A stretch of 64,000 bases of DNA from Dehalococcoides mccartyi. GTDB taxonomy: Bacteria > Chloroflexota > Dehalococcoidia > UBA2979. This document shows, one piece after another, positions 34,502 to 42,466 of this stretch. The notes beneath the pieces were generated by a model. That model did not search any database. It was not told the DNA's origin and worked only from the letters and a program-made list of their open reading frames with translations. The translations under genes and the position numbers were made by a program. Every line of letters starts with the position of its first letter. Positions within the stretch are counted from its first letter, which is position 1. The stretch is from positions 1-64,000 of the forward strand of contig CAMBFG010000005.1 in NCBI GenBank assembly GCA_945865925.1, given 5' to 3'.

Positions 34502-36166
34502 CTACATCTGTTCTGGCGCTGTGATCCCCATCAACCCGAGCGTGCGTGCGAGGACGGCCTGGGTGGCCTCCAGCAGGCGCAGACGGGACTTCGTCAGGGC
34601 GGGCTGGTCGGCCTGGATGACGCGGCATTGCGTGTAGAACGAGTGGAAGGCGCCCGCCAACTCCTGCGCGTAGTGCGTGAGGTGGTGGGGCGCCAGTTCG
34701 AGCACGGCCTTTTCGAGGACCTCGGGCAGCAGCAGCAGTTTCCGGAGCAGCGTCTGCTCGGCCTCGTGCGTGAGGAGTGCGGTGTCCGCGCCCGCCGAGG
34801 TGTGGCCCTCCGCGGCGGCCTTCGCGATCACCGAGGCGATGCGCGCGTGGGCGTACTGCACGTAGTAGACGGGGTTCTCGTCGCTCTGCTTCTTCGCGAG
34901 GTCGAGGTCGAAGTCCATCGTCTGGTTGGCGCCGGTGAGCAGGAAGAAGAAGCGGGTGGCGTCGCGGCCGACTTCCTCGATCACGTCGCGCAGGGTGACG
35001 ATCTCGCCGGCACGCTTCGAGAGCGGGACGACGAGGTCACCTCGGCGGAGCGTGACGAGCTGGTAGAGCAGGACGTCGAGGGCCTCGGGGTCAGCGCCGG
35101 TGGCCTGGACGCCGGCCTTCACGCGGCTGACGTGGCCCTGGTGGTCCGCGCCCCAGATGTCTACGACACGGTCGAACTTGCGGGTGATGAACTTGTCGTA
35201 GTGGTAGGCGATGTCCGTCGCGTAGTAGGTGGGCGCGCCGTCCGAGCGGACGAGCACGTTGTCCTTGCTCTCGCCGAGGTCGGACGAGGTGAACCACGTC
35301 GCGCCGTCGCGTTCGACGACCTGGCCCTGGTTCTTGAGGATGGCCATGACGGTGTCGTAGGGGCCGCCGTGCGCCATCAACGAGCGCTCTGAGTACCACT
35401 CGTCGTACTCGACGCCGACGAGGGCGAGGTCGTCGCGGATGCCCTCGATCATGATGTCGATGCCGAGGCGGCCGAACGCGGGGTCAGCGTCCTCGCCAGG
35501 GGCGCGGAGATGCTGGTCACCGAAGCGGTCCTTGATCTTCTGCGCGACATCGATCATGTACTGGCCGGGGTAGCCGTTCTCGGGGACAGCGGCCTCGCGG
35601 CCGTGCAGCTGCTCGTAGCGGGCGTACAGCGTGCGGCCGAAAATGCCGACCTGCGTGCCGGCGTCGTTGATGTAGTACTCCTGCTGCACCCGGTAGCCCG
35701 CCGCCGTCATCACGTTCGCGAGCGTCGAGCCGATGGCCGCGCCTCGCCCGTTGCCGACGTGGACCGGGCCAGTTGGGTTCGCGCTCACGTACTCGATCTG
35801 CACGGAGCGCCCACCGCCGAGGTCGAGCGCGGGATATGCCTGTCCGGCACTCGCGATGGCGTCCGCCTGCGAGGCCGCCCACGCGGGCGCGAGGTAGAAG
35901 TTGACGAAGCCGGGCACCGCGACGGTCACCTTCTCGATGGCCGGGTGTGCCGGGACATGCGCCCGCAGGGCTTCGGCGACCTCGAGTGCCTTCATGCGGG
36001 CCATGCCCTGGATGCGGAGTGCGACGTTGCTGGAGAAGTCGCCGTGCTCGGGGCGGGCGGGGTGCTCGGCGGTGATCGCGGGGGCGGCGAACTCGGGCAG
36101 CGCGCCAGCCGCCTGCGCTGCCGCAAGGGCCTGCTCGACGAGCGCTACGACCTCGTCACGAATCAC
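34502..36166 (-). CDS. argS: Arginine-tRNA ligase
   Basis: ArgRS charges tRNAArg with arginine. The 554-residue protein has the N-terminal Add1 domain (DFSSNVALRIQGM), then SANPTGPVHVGNGRGAAIG with HVGN as the HIGH-class motif. The catalytic domain carries DIWGADHQGHVSRVKAG, and the KMSKS region is replaced by VVPLSKRAGE, typical for ArgRS. The C-terminal anticodon-binding helices follow. The start is GTG 36166 with GGAAGGG upstream. A 9-bp hairpin stands in its leader at 36192-36214. It is followed by trpS. Confidence 0.95.
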   Translation of the reverse strand: MIRDEVVALVEQALAAAQAAGALPEFAAPAITAEHPARPEHGDFSSNVALRIQGMARMKALEVAEALRAHVPAHPAIEKVTVAVPGFVNFYLAPAWAASQADAIASAGQAYPALDLGGGRSVQIEYVSANPTGPVHVGNGRGAAIGSTLANVMTAAGYRVQQEYYINDAGTQVGIFGRTLYARYEQLHGREAAVPENGYPGQYMIDVAQKIKDRFGDQHLRAPGEDADPAFGRLGIDIMIEGIRDDLALVGVEYDEWYSERSLMAHGGPYDTVMAILKNQGQVVERDGATWFTSSDLGESKDNVLVRSDGAPTYYATDIAYHYDKFITRKFDRVVDIWGADHQGHVSRVKAGVQATGADPEALDVLLYQLVTLRRGDLVVPLSKRAGEIVTLRDVIEEVGRDATRFFFLLTGANQTMDFDLDLAKKQSDENPVYYVQYAHARIASVIAKAAAEGHTSAGADTALLTHEAEQTLLRKLLLLPEVLEKAVLELAPHHLTHYAQELAGAFHSFYTQCRVIQADQPALTKSRLRLLEATQAVLARTLGLMGITAPEQM

Positions 36167-36191
36167 AGCGACGACCCTTCCGGAATCAGAA

Positions 36192-36214
36192 GCGGCCCGC
36201 GGAGAGCGGGCCGC
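36192..36214 (-). promoter_or_regulatory. Hairpin in the argS leader (possible attenuator)
   Basis: On the minus strand GCGGCCCGC pairs perfectly with GCGGGCCGC (9 bp) around a 5-base loop and is followed by TTCTGATTCC, then the argS ribosome site. No gene transcribed leftward ends to its right, so it is not an obvious terminator of another gene. A T-box consensus was not found. Confidence 0.4.
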
Positions 36215-36414
36215 ACGCGACGCACCTTCGAACGGATTTGAGTGTACCGCGAGGCCCCGGAGGCGGCGATCTCCGAACCCTCACAGGAACGCGAGGCTGC
36301 CACGCTTTCGTGACGTTGGCGGGGGGTGCTGGGCTAACAGTCCGCAAGGCCTCGATGGGTACGGTCGAGGGGCAACCTGAGCCTCCGGAGAGGCGCCGAG
36401 AGAGAGGTACCACC

Positions 36415-36678
36415 ATGGCACACACACACTCAGACGGTGGCGGCGGCGCCGCGATGGGAGCAATGCTCGGAGTCCTGGTCGCGGTCGTGGCGATCATGGC
36501 GATCGCGCTCTTCGCCTTCGGCGCGTTCGGCTGGCGAGGTGGCGGCGACGGCGGCGGCACGCTCGAGGGCGGTGGCGGCGTCGATGTCCCCGCGCCGGCT
36601 CCCGGCGGTGGCAACGGCGGTGGCGCCCCGGCACCCGCGAACTGGCACAGCACCGAGGGCATGCTGACCTTCGTCTAG
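36415..36678 (+). CDS. Small single-span glycine-rich membrane protein
   Basis: An 87-residue protein with a short polar start (HTHSDGGGG), one transmembrane helix (about residues 15-38, MLGVLVAVVAIMAIALFAFG) and a Gly/Pro-rich tail ending in a helix-like WHSTEGMLTF. The ribosome site GAGAGAGG lies before ATG 36415. No family is recognised. Homologues in related bacteria may be cold- or surface-related, but this is unknown. A bidirectional hairpin terminator follows. Confidence 0.65.
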   Translation: MAHTHSDGGGGAAMGAMLGVLVAVVAIMAIALFAFGAFGWRGGGDGGGTLEGGGGVDVPAPAPGGGNGGGAPAPANWHSTEGMLTFV

Positions 36679-36700
36679 CGGCTCACCACGAGCGCGCAGG

Positions 36701-36729
36701 GAGGGCGAGGCTGGACGCGCCTCGCCCTC
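36701..36729. terminator. Bidirectional hairpin between convergent genes
   Basis: GAGGGCGAGGC and GCCTCGCCCTC form a perfect 11-bp stem, extendable by wobble pairing, with a 7-base loop. It lies between the 3' end of the small membrane protein and the 3' end of the hydroxyacid dehydrogenase, and can serve both strands. Confidence 0.75.
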
Positions 36730-36735
36730 TCTGTG

Positions 36736-37710
36736 TCACGCCGTCTTCAGGACCGCCGGGTTCGCCACGAGGATCGGGCTCCCGTTCGCGAAGGCGAGGA
36801 TGTGCTCGATGGTCGCGCCGTACATGCTCTCGTAGCGGTCGCGCGTGACGTAGCCCAGGTGAGGGGTGCCGATCACATTCGTCATCTTCAGCAGTGGATG
36901 CTCGGCGCCGAGTACGGGCTCGTCCTCGTACACATCGACCGCCGCGAAGCCCGGACGTCCTCGGCGCAGCGCCTCGACCAGCGCCCCCTCGGCGATGATC
37001 GGTGCGCGGCTCGTGTTGACGAGGAGCGCGGTGGTCTTCATCCGCCCGAGGTCGTCCGCCGTGATGATCCCTCGCGTCTCGCCGTTCAGCGGGAGATGGA
37101 CCGAGAGCACGTCCACCGTCTGGAAGAACGCCGCGCGGCTCGCAGCCACCTCGTAGCCCGCCTCCCGAGCGCGCTCCAGCGACCCCTCGCGCCCCCAGCA
37201 GACGACGTCCATCCCGAACGCCCGGCCGACCGTCGCCACGACACTCCCGATCTTGCCCAGCGCGTAGATCCCGAGCGTCCGCCCGCCGAGCGAGGTCCCG
37301 AGGGTGGTCTGCCACGCCCCTCGCTTCAACTGCTCGACCTCGAACGGCAGGTGCCGCAGCGACGCCAGGATCAGCCCCCACGTCAGTTCAGCCGTCTCGT
37401 TCGGGCTCCCTCGCCCGCCCCCCGCCGACACCACAATCCCGCGCTCCGTACACGCATCGATGTCGATCGCCGCCGTCCCCCCGGTCATGCTGATGAGCCT
37501 GAGGTTCGGCAACCGCTCGATCAGCCCCCGCCGGAACCGCGTCCGCTCCTGCGTCAGCACGACGACCTCGAACTCCCTCAGCCGCTCCGCCAGACTGTCC
37601 ATGTCCCGCTCCGGCTCGCGGAACGTCACCACCTCATGCGCACTCAGGCGGTGGAAGTTGCTCAGTTCGCGGAACACGCCCTGGTAGTCGTCGATGACCG
37701 CGATTTTCAT
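36736..37710 (-). CDS. D-2-hydroxyacid dehydrogenase family protein
   Basis: A 324-residue NAD-dependent D-isomer-specific 2-hydroxyacid dehydrogenase. The nucleotide motif is LGIYALGKIG with a following acidic stretch. Catalytic residues are the Arg in LLVNTSRAP, the Glu in VYEDEP and the His in TPHLGYVT. The substrate may be a phosphoglycerate-, lactate- or hydroxyphenylpyruvate-like acid; the sequence does not decide. ATG 37710 follows AGGAGTCCCC. The left direct repeat of the recG islet is immediately upstream, so the gene was probably once 27 bases after the recG stop in one operon. Confidence 0.88.
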   Translation of the reverse strand: MKIAVIDDYQGVFRELSNFHRLSAHEVVTFREPERDMDSLAERLREFEVVVLTQERTRFRRGLIERLPNLRLISMTGGTAAIDIDACTERGIVVSAGGGRGSPNETAELTWGLILASLRHLPFEVEQLKRGAWQTTLGTSLGGRTLGIYALGKIGSVVATVGRAFGMDVVCWGREGSLERAREAGYEVAASRAAFFQTVDVLSVHLPLNGETRGIITADDLGRMKTTALLVNTSRAPIIAEGALVEALRRGRPGFAAVDVYEDEPVLGAEHPLLKMTNVIGTPHLGYVTRDRYESMYGATIEHILAFANGSPILVANPAVLKTA

Positions 37711-37733
37711 GGGGACTCCTAGGTGTGGCGGGC

Positions 37734-37768
37734 GATGCTAATGCGTCTCTACCGCGACCTCGCCAATG
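37734..37768. repeat. Left direct repeat (displaced copy of the recG 3' end)
   Basis: This 35-bp segment matches 38918-38952 at 31 of 35 positions, including GATGCTAATGCGTCTC exactly. Read leftward it encodes an IGEV-V-ETH-stop ending like that of RecG (last codons and stop at 37738-37740). It looks like an old recG end left behind by an insertion. Confidence 0.8.
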
Positions 37769-37843
37769 GGAATGCGTTCGCGGAGAGAAATGTTCGGGTT
37801 AGGCTAGTCCGGAGCGGATTCAGGCTGAGGATCGGGGTCAGAG

Positions 37844-38881
37844 ATGGCGACTGGAGATGGCGGAGCTCCAGCCCACGATAACCACTACGTCCCTCAGTTC
37901 CTGCTCCGACGCTGGTCCCTGGATGGGAACACCCTGTTCGCTCGTCGGCTTCTCGTCTCGAACGCAGGAGTCCCGGAATGGCGCGAGCGGTCGCTACGAG
38001 GCCTAGCTTTTCAATCCGACCTATACACGACACCGGCACCTGGCGCGGTTGCTGATGAGTTCGAGCGCTGGGTGTCCAGCAGCTTCGAAGCACCGGCGAG
38101 TAAGGCGATTGACAAGGTCGTTCTTGGGGAACGCTTGATGCGAGAGGATTGGCAGAGCCTCTCAAGATTGTTTGCTCTTCAGGATCTGAGAACGCCTGCG
38201 AGCTTCTTTGCTCAGATGGAACGATGGGATCGGGAGTTACCCGGCGTCATCGAAGCCACCACTAAGCGTGCGATTCAGGAGTTGGAGGATGCACGGAAGA
38301 CCGGACGACCATTGCGCACGCCTGCGGGGCAGAACCACTTCTCCAAGGTCTTCGAGGTCTCCGTCGAGCGATCGTCGGATCCCGGTGGAGAAGCGTTTGT
38401 CCGCACAGGGGTGACTCTCGGACGCAGGTTCTGGCTTGCGTCGATTCGTCACTTGCTGACAGGGGCCGCGGAGGTTCTAACCGAGCACAAGTGGACGGTG
38501 GCCGAGCCCGCGGATCGCGGTGAGTGGCCGCTCACCGATCACCCCGCACTGAAATTGAACTACTACGGGCCTGGGAAGTATGACTTCGGTGGAGGGTGGG
38601 GGGTTCGCAGAACGGATCTCATGATGCCGCTCACCCCTCGCCATCTGCTGATGACCGAGGTGGGGAAAGATGCCGGACGCAAGGTAGTTCTCACTCAAGA
38701 GCAGACTGATCGCGTACGTCGATTTCTAGTAGAGCGGGCCCATCGATGGGTGTTCACATCCCGTCAGCTCGACTGGGTTGTGGGGGTGCGGCCGAGGCTC
38801 GTAGATGCCGAACAGTTCGAACGCGAGGCTGAGATGTGGGCGCGATGGGACGAGGACCAGACGGAAGCGGAGATGTCCTAG
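37844..38881 (+). CDS. DUF4238 family protein, cargo of the recG islet
   Basis: A 345-residue protein that begins with the DUF4238 signature NHYVPQFLLRRW and continues with the usual basic RRL start and a TDHPALKLN segment. The family function is unknown; a conserved VPQFxLRRF-like motif suggests an enzyme or nucleic-acid-related role. Local GC is clearly lower than in neighbours (for example 29 of 60 bases at 38161-38220), consistent with transfer. It is opposite in strand to recG and the hydroxyacid dehydrogenase and is the sole gene between the direct repeats. Confidence 0.85.
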   Translation: MATGDGGAPAHDNHYVPQFLLRRWSLDGNTLFARRLLVSNAGVPEWRERSLRGLAFQSDLYTTPAPGAVADEFERWVSSSFEAPASKAIDKVVLGERLMREDWQSLSRLFALQDLRTPASFFAQMERWDRELPGVIEATTKRAIQELEDARKTGRPLRTPAGQNHFSKVFEVSVERSSDPGGEAFVRTGVTLGRRFWLASIRHLLTGAAEVLTEHKWTVAEPADRGEWPLTDHPALKLNYYGPGKYDFGGGWGVRRTDLMMPLTPRHLLMTEVGKDAGRKVVLTQEQTDRVRRFLVERAHRWVFTSRQLDWVVGVRPRLVDAEQFEREAEMWARWDEDQTEAEMS

Positions 38882-38917
38882 GTCTTCGGCTGGCGGGTGG
38901 CTGTCGGTGGCGGAGGT

Positions 38918-38952
38918 GATGCTAATGCGTCTCCACTACCACCTCGCCAATG
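38918..38952. repeat. Right direct repeat (active recG 3' end)
   Basis: The right copy of the 35-bp repeat, carrying the last codons and the TAG (38922-38924) of the functional recG gene. Four mismatches separate it from the left copy at 37734-37768. Confidence 0.8.
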
Positions 38953-41489
38953 CGGGAGGCGATGGCGTAGCGCAGGGCTCGATGTTCGGGGGACGCCAGC
39001 TCCGGATCTTCCTCTAGCAGCAGTTGGGCTTCTTTGCGGGCGGCGTCGATGAGCGGGGCGTCGAGGAGGCTGGCGACGCGGAGGCCGGCGACGCCGGACT
39101 GGGCGGTGCCGAAGAGGTCGCCGGGGCCGCGGAGTTGCAGGTCGGCCTCGGCGAGGGCGAAGCCGTCGCTGGTGCGTTCCATGACACTCAGGCGGTCCTC
39201 GGCCTCGGCGGAGGGGTCGTCGGCGAGCAGGAAGCAGTGCGAGGGGTGCTCGCCCCGGCCGACACGGCCGCGGAACTGGTGCAGCTGCGCGAGGCCGAAG
39301 CGGTCGGCGCCTTCGATCACCATCACCGTCGCGTTCGGCACATCGATGCCCACCTCCACGACGGCGGTGGAGACGAGGATGTCCGCCTCGTGGTCGGCGA
39401 ACGCGCGCATCACGCGGTCCTTCTCGCGCGCGGGCATGCGGCCGTGCAGTAGCAGGATGCGCTCCGCGAGTTCGGGGAACTGCTCGGTGCGCAGCCGCTC
39501 GCACTCCTCGGTCGCGGCGCGGGACTCGATGACCTCCGAGCCCTCGACGAGCGGGCAGATGACGAAGGCCTGGCGGCCGGCGGCGACCTCCTTGCGGATG
39601 TGCTGGAACGCCTCGACGCGCTGGATCGGCGGCAGGAAGCGCGTCTCGATCGGGACGCGTCCGGCGGGCATCTCGTCGATGATCGAGAGGTCGAGGTCGC
39701 CATAGGCGGTGAGGGCGAGCGTGCGCGGGATCGGCGTGGCGCTCATCACCAGCAGGTGCGGGGTGAGCGGACGGCCCTCGGCGCCCGACGCCTCGATGCC
39801 CTTGCGGCGCAGTTCGCCGCGCTGCATGACGCCGAAGCGGTGCTGCTCGTCGACGACCGCGAGGCCAAGGCGGTGGTAGGTGACGCCCTCCTGGATCAGC
39901 GTGTGGGTGCCGACGACGATCTGCGCGCCACCGAAGCGGATCGCGTTGAGGGCGTCCTTGCGCTCGGCCGCCCTCGTTGACCCGGTGAGCAGGACGACGC
40001 GCACCTGTAGCGGCAGCCCCGCGACGGTGACGAGGCCGTGCAGCGGCGGTTCGGGCTCCCCCGAGAGCAGGCGGCACAGCGTGCGGTAGTGCTGCTCCGC
40101 GAGTACCTCGGTCGGCGCCATCAGCACGGACTGGTACCCGGCCTGCACCATCGAGAGCATCGCGGCGAGGGCGACGACGGTCTTCCCGGAACCGACGTCC
40201 CCTTCGAGCAGGCGCGACATCGCATGCGGCTGCGCGATGTCCTCGCGCACGTCGTTGAGCACGCTGGCCTGCGCGCCGGTGAGCGCCCACGGCAGCGTGT
40301 GGAGGAAGTCGTCGGCGACGGTGTGGACCTCGATCGGCGGGGCGTCGCCGGTGCGCCACTCGCGCCGCCGCGTCTGCACGCCGACCTGGATGGCGAGCAG
40401 TTCGTCGAAGGCGAGCCGTCGACGCGCCTCGCGTAGCGCTTCCTGCGAGTCGGGGTAGTGGCATTGCCGTGTCGCCTCGACGAGCCCCATGAGCCCGAGG
40501 CGCTCGCGGATGCCGGCGGGCAGCGGGTCCTCGATGCGGTCGCCGTAGCGTTCGAGGAGTTTGGCGATGGCGGTGCGCATCGTGCGCTGGGGGAGCCCCT
40601 CGGTCAGCGGGTAGACGGGGACGAGGCGGCCCGTGTGCTTGCCCTCGGCGTCCGTCTCCAGGCGCTCCCACTCGGGGTTCTGGTACTGGGGGCGGTTGCG
40701 GAAGCGCGCGACCTTGCCGGCGAGGGCGATCTCCACGCCCTCGGGCAGCGCGCGCGCCATGAACGGTTGATTGAAGAAGGTCGCGGTGATGCGTGAGCCG
40801 TCCTCGTCTTCGACGACGACCTCCGTCGAACGCATCTTCCCGCCGCGGCCCATGCGTACCTCGCGCGAAGTGACGATGCGGCCGCGGATGGTCTGCTCCG
40901 TGTCGATCCGGAGCGAGGCGATCGAGACCGTGAGCGAGAAGTCGGTGTGCCTCGATGGGTAGTGCTGGAGGGCGTCGCGCACCACGTGGATGCCGAGGCG
41001 CTTCAGCCGCGCGAGGTGCGCCGGCCCGAGCCCCGTACCCGCCTGCTCGATCGGGAGGTCGAGGCCGGCGACCCCCGGCGCGACTTTCTCCTTCGCCGCC
41101 GCGCGAGGCCTCGGCGTCGGTGCTTCGCCCTCGGGGAGTGGGGCCTTCGCGCGCGTCGGCTTTTTCGTGGCACTGCGAGGGGCGCTCGTGCGTGCCCCGC
41201 CTCGGGTCGCGCCTCGGGTGACAGGTGTGAGCGCCTCTTCGAGTGTGAGTTCGCGTCGGACGGTGGCGAGGGCGCGGCGCAGCCAGGTCTCGCGCTCCTC
41301 GACGCTGAGGGAGCCGTAGCCGGTGTTGGGGAGCGCGCCGATCATCCGGAGGATCGCGGAGCCCGCCTGCTCGCCGCGCGCCTGCTCGCGCAGCAGCACG
41401 TCGAGGCCGCCCGCGACGGTAAAGTCGCGCGCGCCGGCGTCGAGTTCGCGCTGGAGCGCGCCACGGAGTCGAGGCAGGTCGGCGGTCAT
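38922..41489 (-). CDS. recG: ATP-dependent DNA helicase RecG
   Basis: RecG remodels stalled replication forks and Holliday junctions. The 855-residue protein has an N-terminal extension of about 150 residues with a charged linker, which is longer than E. coli RecG. It is followed by the OB wedge domain (ETVRGRIVTSREV region) and two helicase lobes. Walker A is EGDVGSGKTVVA, motif II is VVDEQHRFG, then SATPIPRTLALTAYGDLD, and motif VI is QFRGRVGRG. The last codons are shared with the left islet repeat. It may once have been in an operon with the downstream hydroxyacid dehydrogenase. Confidence 0.95.
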   Translation of the reverse strand: MTADLPRLRGALQRELDAGARDFTVAGGLDVLLREQARGEQAGSAILRMIGALPNTGYGSLSVEERETWLRRALATVRRELTLEEALTPVTRGATRGGARTSAPRSATKKPTRAKAPLPEGEAPTPRPRAAAKEKVAPGVAGLDLPIEQAGTGLGPAHLARLKRLGIHVVRDALQHYPSRHTDFSLTVSIASLRIDTEQTIRGRIVTSREVRMGRGGKMRSTEVVVEDEDGSRITATFFNQPFMARALPEGVEIALAGKVARFRNRPQYQNPEWERLETDAEGKHTGRLVPVYPLTEGLPQRTMRTAIAKLLERYGDRIEDPLPAGIRERLGLMGLVEATRQCHYPDSQEALREARRRLAFDELLAIQVGVQTRRREWRTGDAPPIEVHTVADDFLHTLPWALTGAQASVLNDVREDIAQPHAMSRLLEGDVGSGKTVVALAAMLSMVQAGYQSVLMAPTEVLAEQHYRTLCRLLSGEPEPPLHGLVTVAGLPLQVRVVLLTGSTRAAERKDALNAIRFGGAQIVVGTHTLIQEGVTYHRLGLAVVDEQHRFGVMQRGELRRKGIEASGAEGRPLTPHLLVMSATPIPRTLALTAYGDLDLSIIDEMPAGRVPIETRFLPPIQRVEAFQHIRKEVAAGRQAFVICPLVEGSEVIESRAATEECERLRTEQFPELAERILLLHGRMPAREKDRVMRAFADHEADILVSTAVVEVGIDVPNATVMVIEGADRFGLAQLHQFRGRVGRGEHPSHCFLLADDPSAEAEDRLSVMERTSDGFALAEADLQLRGPGDLFGTAQSGVAGLRVASLLDAPLIDAARKEAQLLLEEDPELASPEHRALRYAIASRIGEVVVETH

Positions 41490-41530
41490 GCCTCGATTAT
41501 CACCCGCCCAGCGATTAGGCCGGGAGTCTC

Positions 41531-41594
41531 AGCCTCAGGTTCTTGCCCTATGCGGGCAGGCTTGAGCCTCGGGTTCCTGCCCTATGCGGGCAGG
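41531..41594. repeat. Tandem hairpin repeat (2 x 30 bp) after degV
   Basis: Two 30-bp units at 41531-41560 and 41565-41594 differ at two positions. Each contains a CCTGCCC/GGGCAGG-type stem of up to 7 bp around TATGC. The right unit includes the last codons and the stop of degV; the left one is a non-coding copy. It looks like a duplicated terminator. Confidence 0.85.
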
Positions 41595-42457
41595 AACGAC
41601 GGCGACTGTGCGTCCGGCGCCCGGGTGACCCCGGCTGAGACCGCACCGGGGCCCACGTGGACGCCGATGACGGGGGTGATGCGTGACTCGACGTACTTCG
41701 ATTCCGGGGCGAGGCCGTGCAGGCGGTCGCGCAGGTGCGCGAGTTCCTCCGGCGTCGAGGCGTGCAGCGCGAACACGGTGGCGACGGGGCGCATATCCGA
41801 GCAGCGGCGCAGCAGTTCCTCGACGGCCTTCGCCTTGGTGCGCATACGGGCAGCCGGGTGGACCTCGCCGTCCTGGACGGTGATGACGGGCTTGATCTGG
41901 AGCAGCGAGCCGAAGAACTCCTGGCCGCGCGACATCCGCCCGCCGCGGCGGAGGTACTCCAGCGTCTCGAGCGTGAAGAAAATCTGCGTGCGCCGCGCCG
42001 TGTCGAGGGCGACCGCGACGATCTGCTCCACCGTCGCGCCCTGCTGCAGCGCGCGGGCAGCCTCCATGACGGGGACACCGAGGGCCAGCGAGACCTGGAG
42101 CGAGTCGACGTGTGTCACCGGCAAGCCGGTGCCGCCCTGACGTGCGGACTCGAGGGTTGCGCTCAGTTTGCTCGACACGTGGATCGAGACGATGTGCGTC
42201 GCGCCCTCAGCAACCAGACGCTCGTAGACGGTGCGGAAGACACCCGGGCCGGGGGCGGCGGTGGTCGGCAACACCTTCTCGCGCCCGAGGCGGCGGAAGA
42301 ACTGCTCGGCGGTGATGTCGACGCCGTCGCGCAGTTCTTCCTCACCAAAGAGGACCGTGAGGGGAACGACGGTGATGCCGAGCGCCTCCACGATGTCGGT
42401 AGGCAGGTCGCAGGTGGAGTCGGTGACGATGCGGATCGTCGAGGTGGTGTTCGTCAT
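41582..42457 (-). CDS. degV: DegV family fatty-acid-binding protein (FakB-like)
   Basis: DegV/FakB proteins bind a fatty acid and present it to the kinase FakA. The 291-residue sequence has the DegV start IRIVTDSTCDLP and the binding loops PTTAAPGPGVF and ISIHVSSKLSATLESA. It also has ETLEYLRRGGRMSRGQ and the conserved VIGVHVGPGAVSAGV near the end. It lies nine bases after the fakA stop, so the kinase and its lipid-binding partner form an operon. The 3' end coincides with a tandem hairpin repeat. Confidence 0.92.
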   Translation of the reverse strand: MTNTTSTIRIVTDSTCDLPTDIVEALGITVVPLTVLFGEEELRDGVDITAEQFFRRLGREKVLPTTAAPGPGVFRTVYERLVAEGATHIVSIHVSSKLSATLESARQGGTGLPVTHVDSLQVSLALGVPVMEAARALQQGATVEQIVAVALDTARRTQIFFTLETLEYLRRGGRMSRGQEFFGSLLQIKPVITVQDGEVHPAARMRTKAKAVEELLRRCSDMRPVATVFALHASTPEELAHLRDRLHGLAPESKYVESRITPVIGVHVGPGAVSAGVTRAPDAQSPSFLPA

Positions 42458-42466
42458 GGCGGGAGC

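Larger units (their letters stand above)
37734..38952. mobile_element. Small islet at the recG 3' end, bounded by 35-bp direct repeats
   Basis: About 1.2 kb lies between two direct copies of the recG tail. The only gene inside is a DUF4238 gene on the opposite strand to both flanking genes, and its base composition is visibly less GC-rich. The arrangement is that of an element that inserted into the 3' end of recG, restored the reading frame with its own copy and displaced the original end. No integrase is present. Confidence 0.55.
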
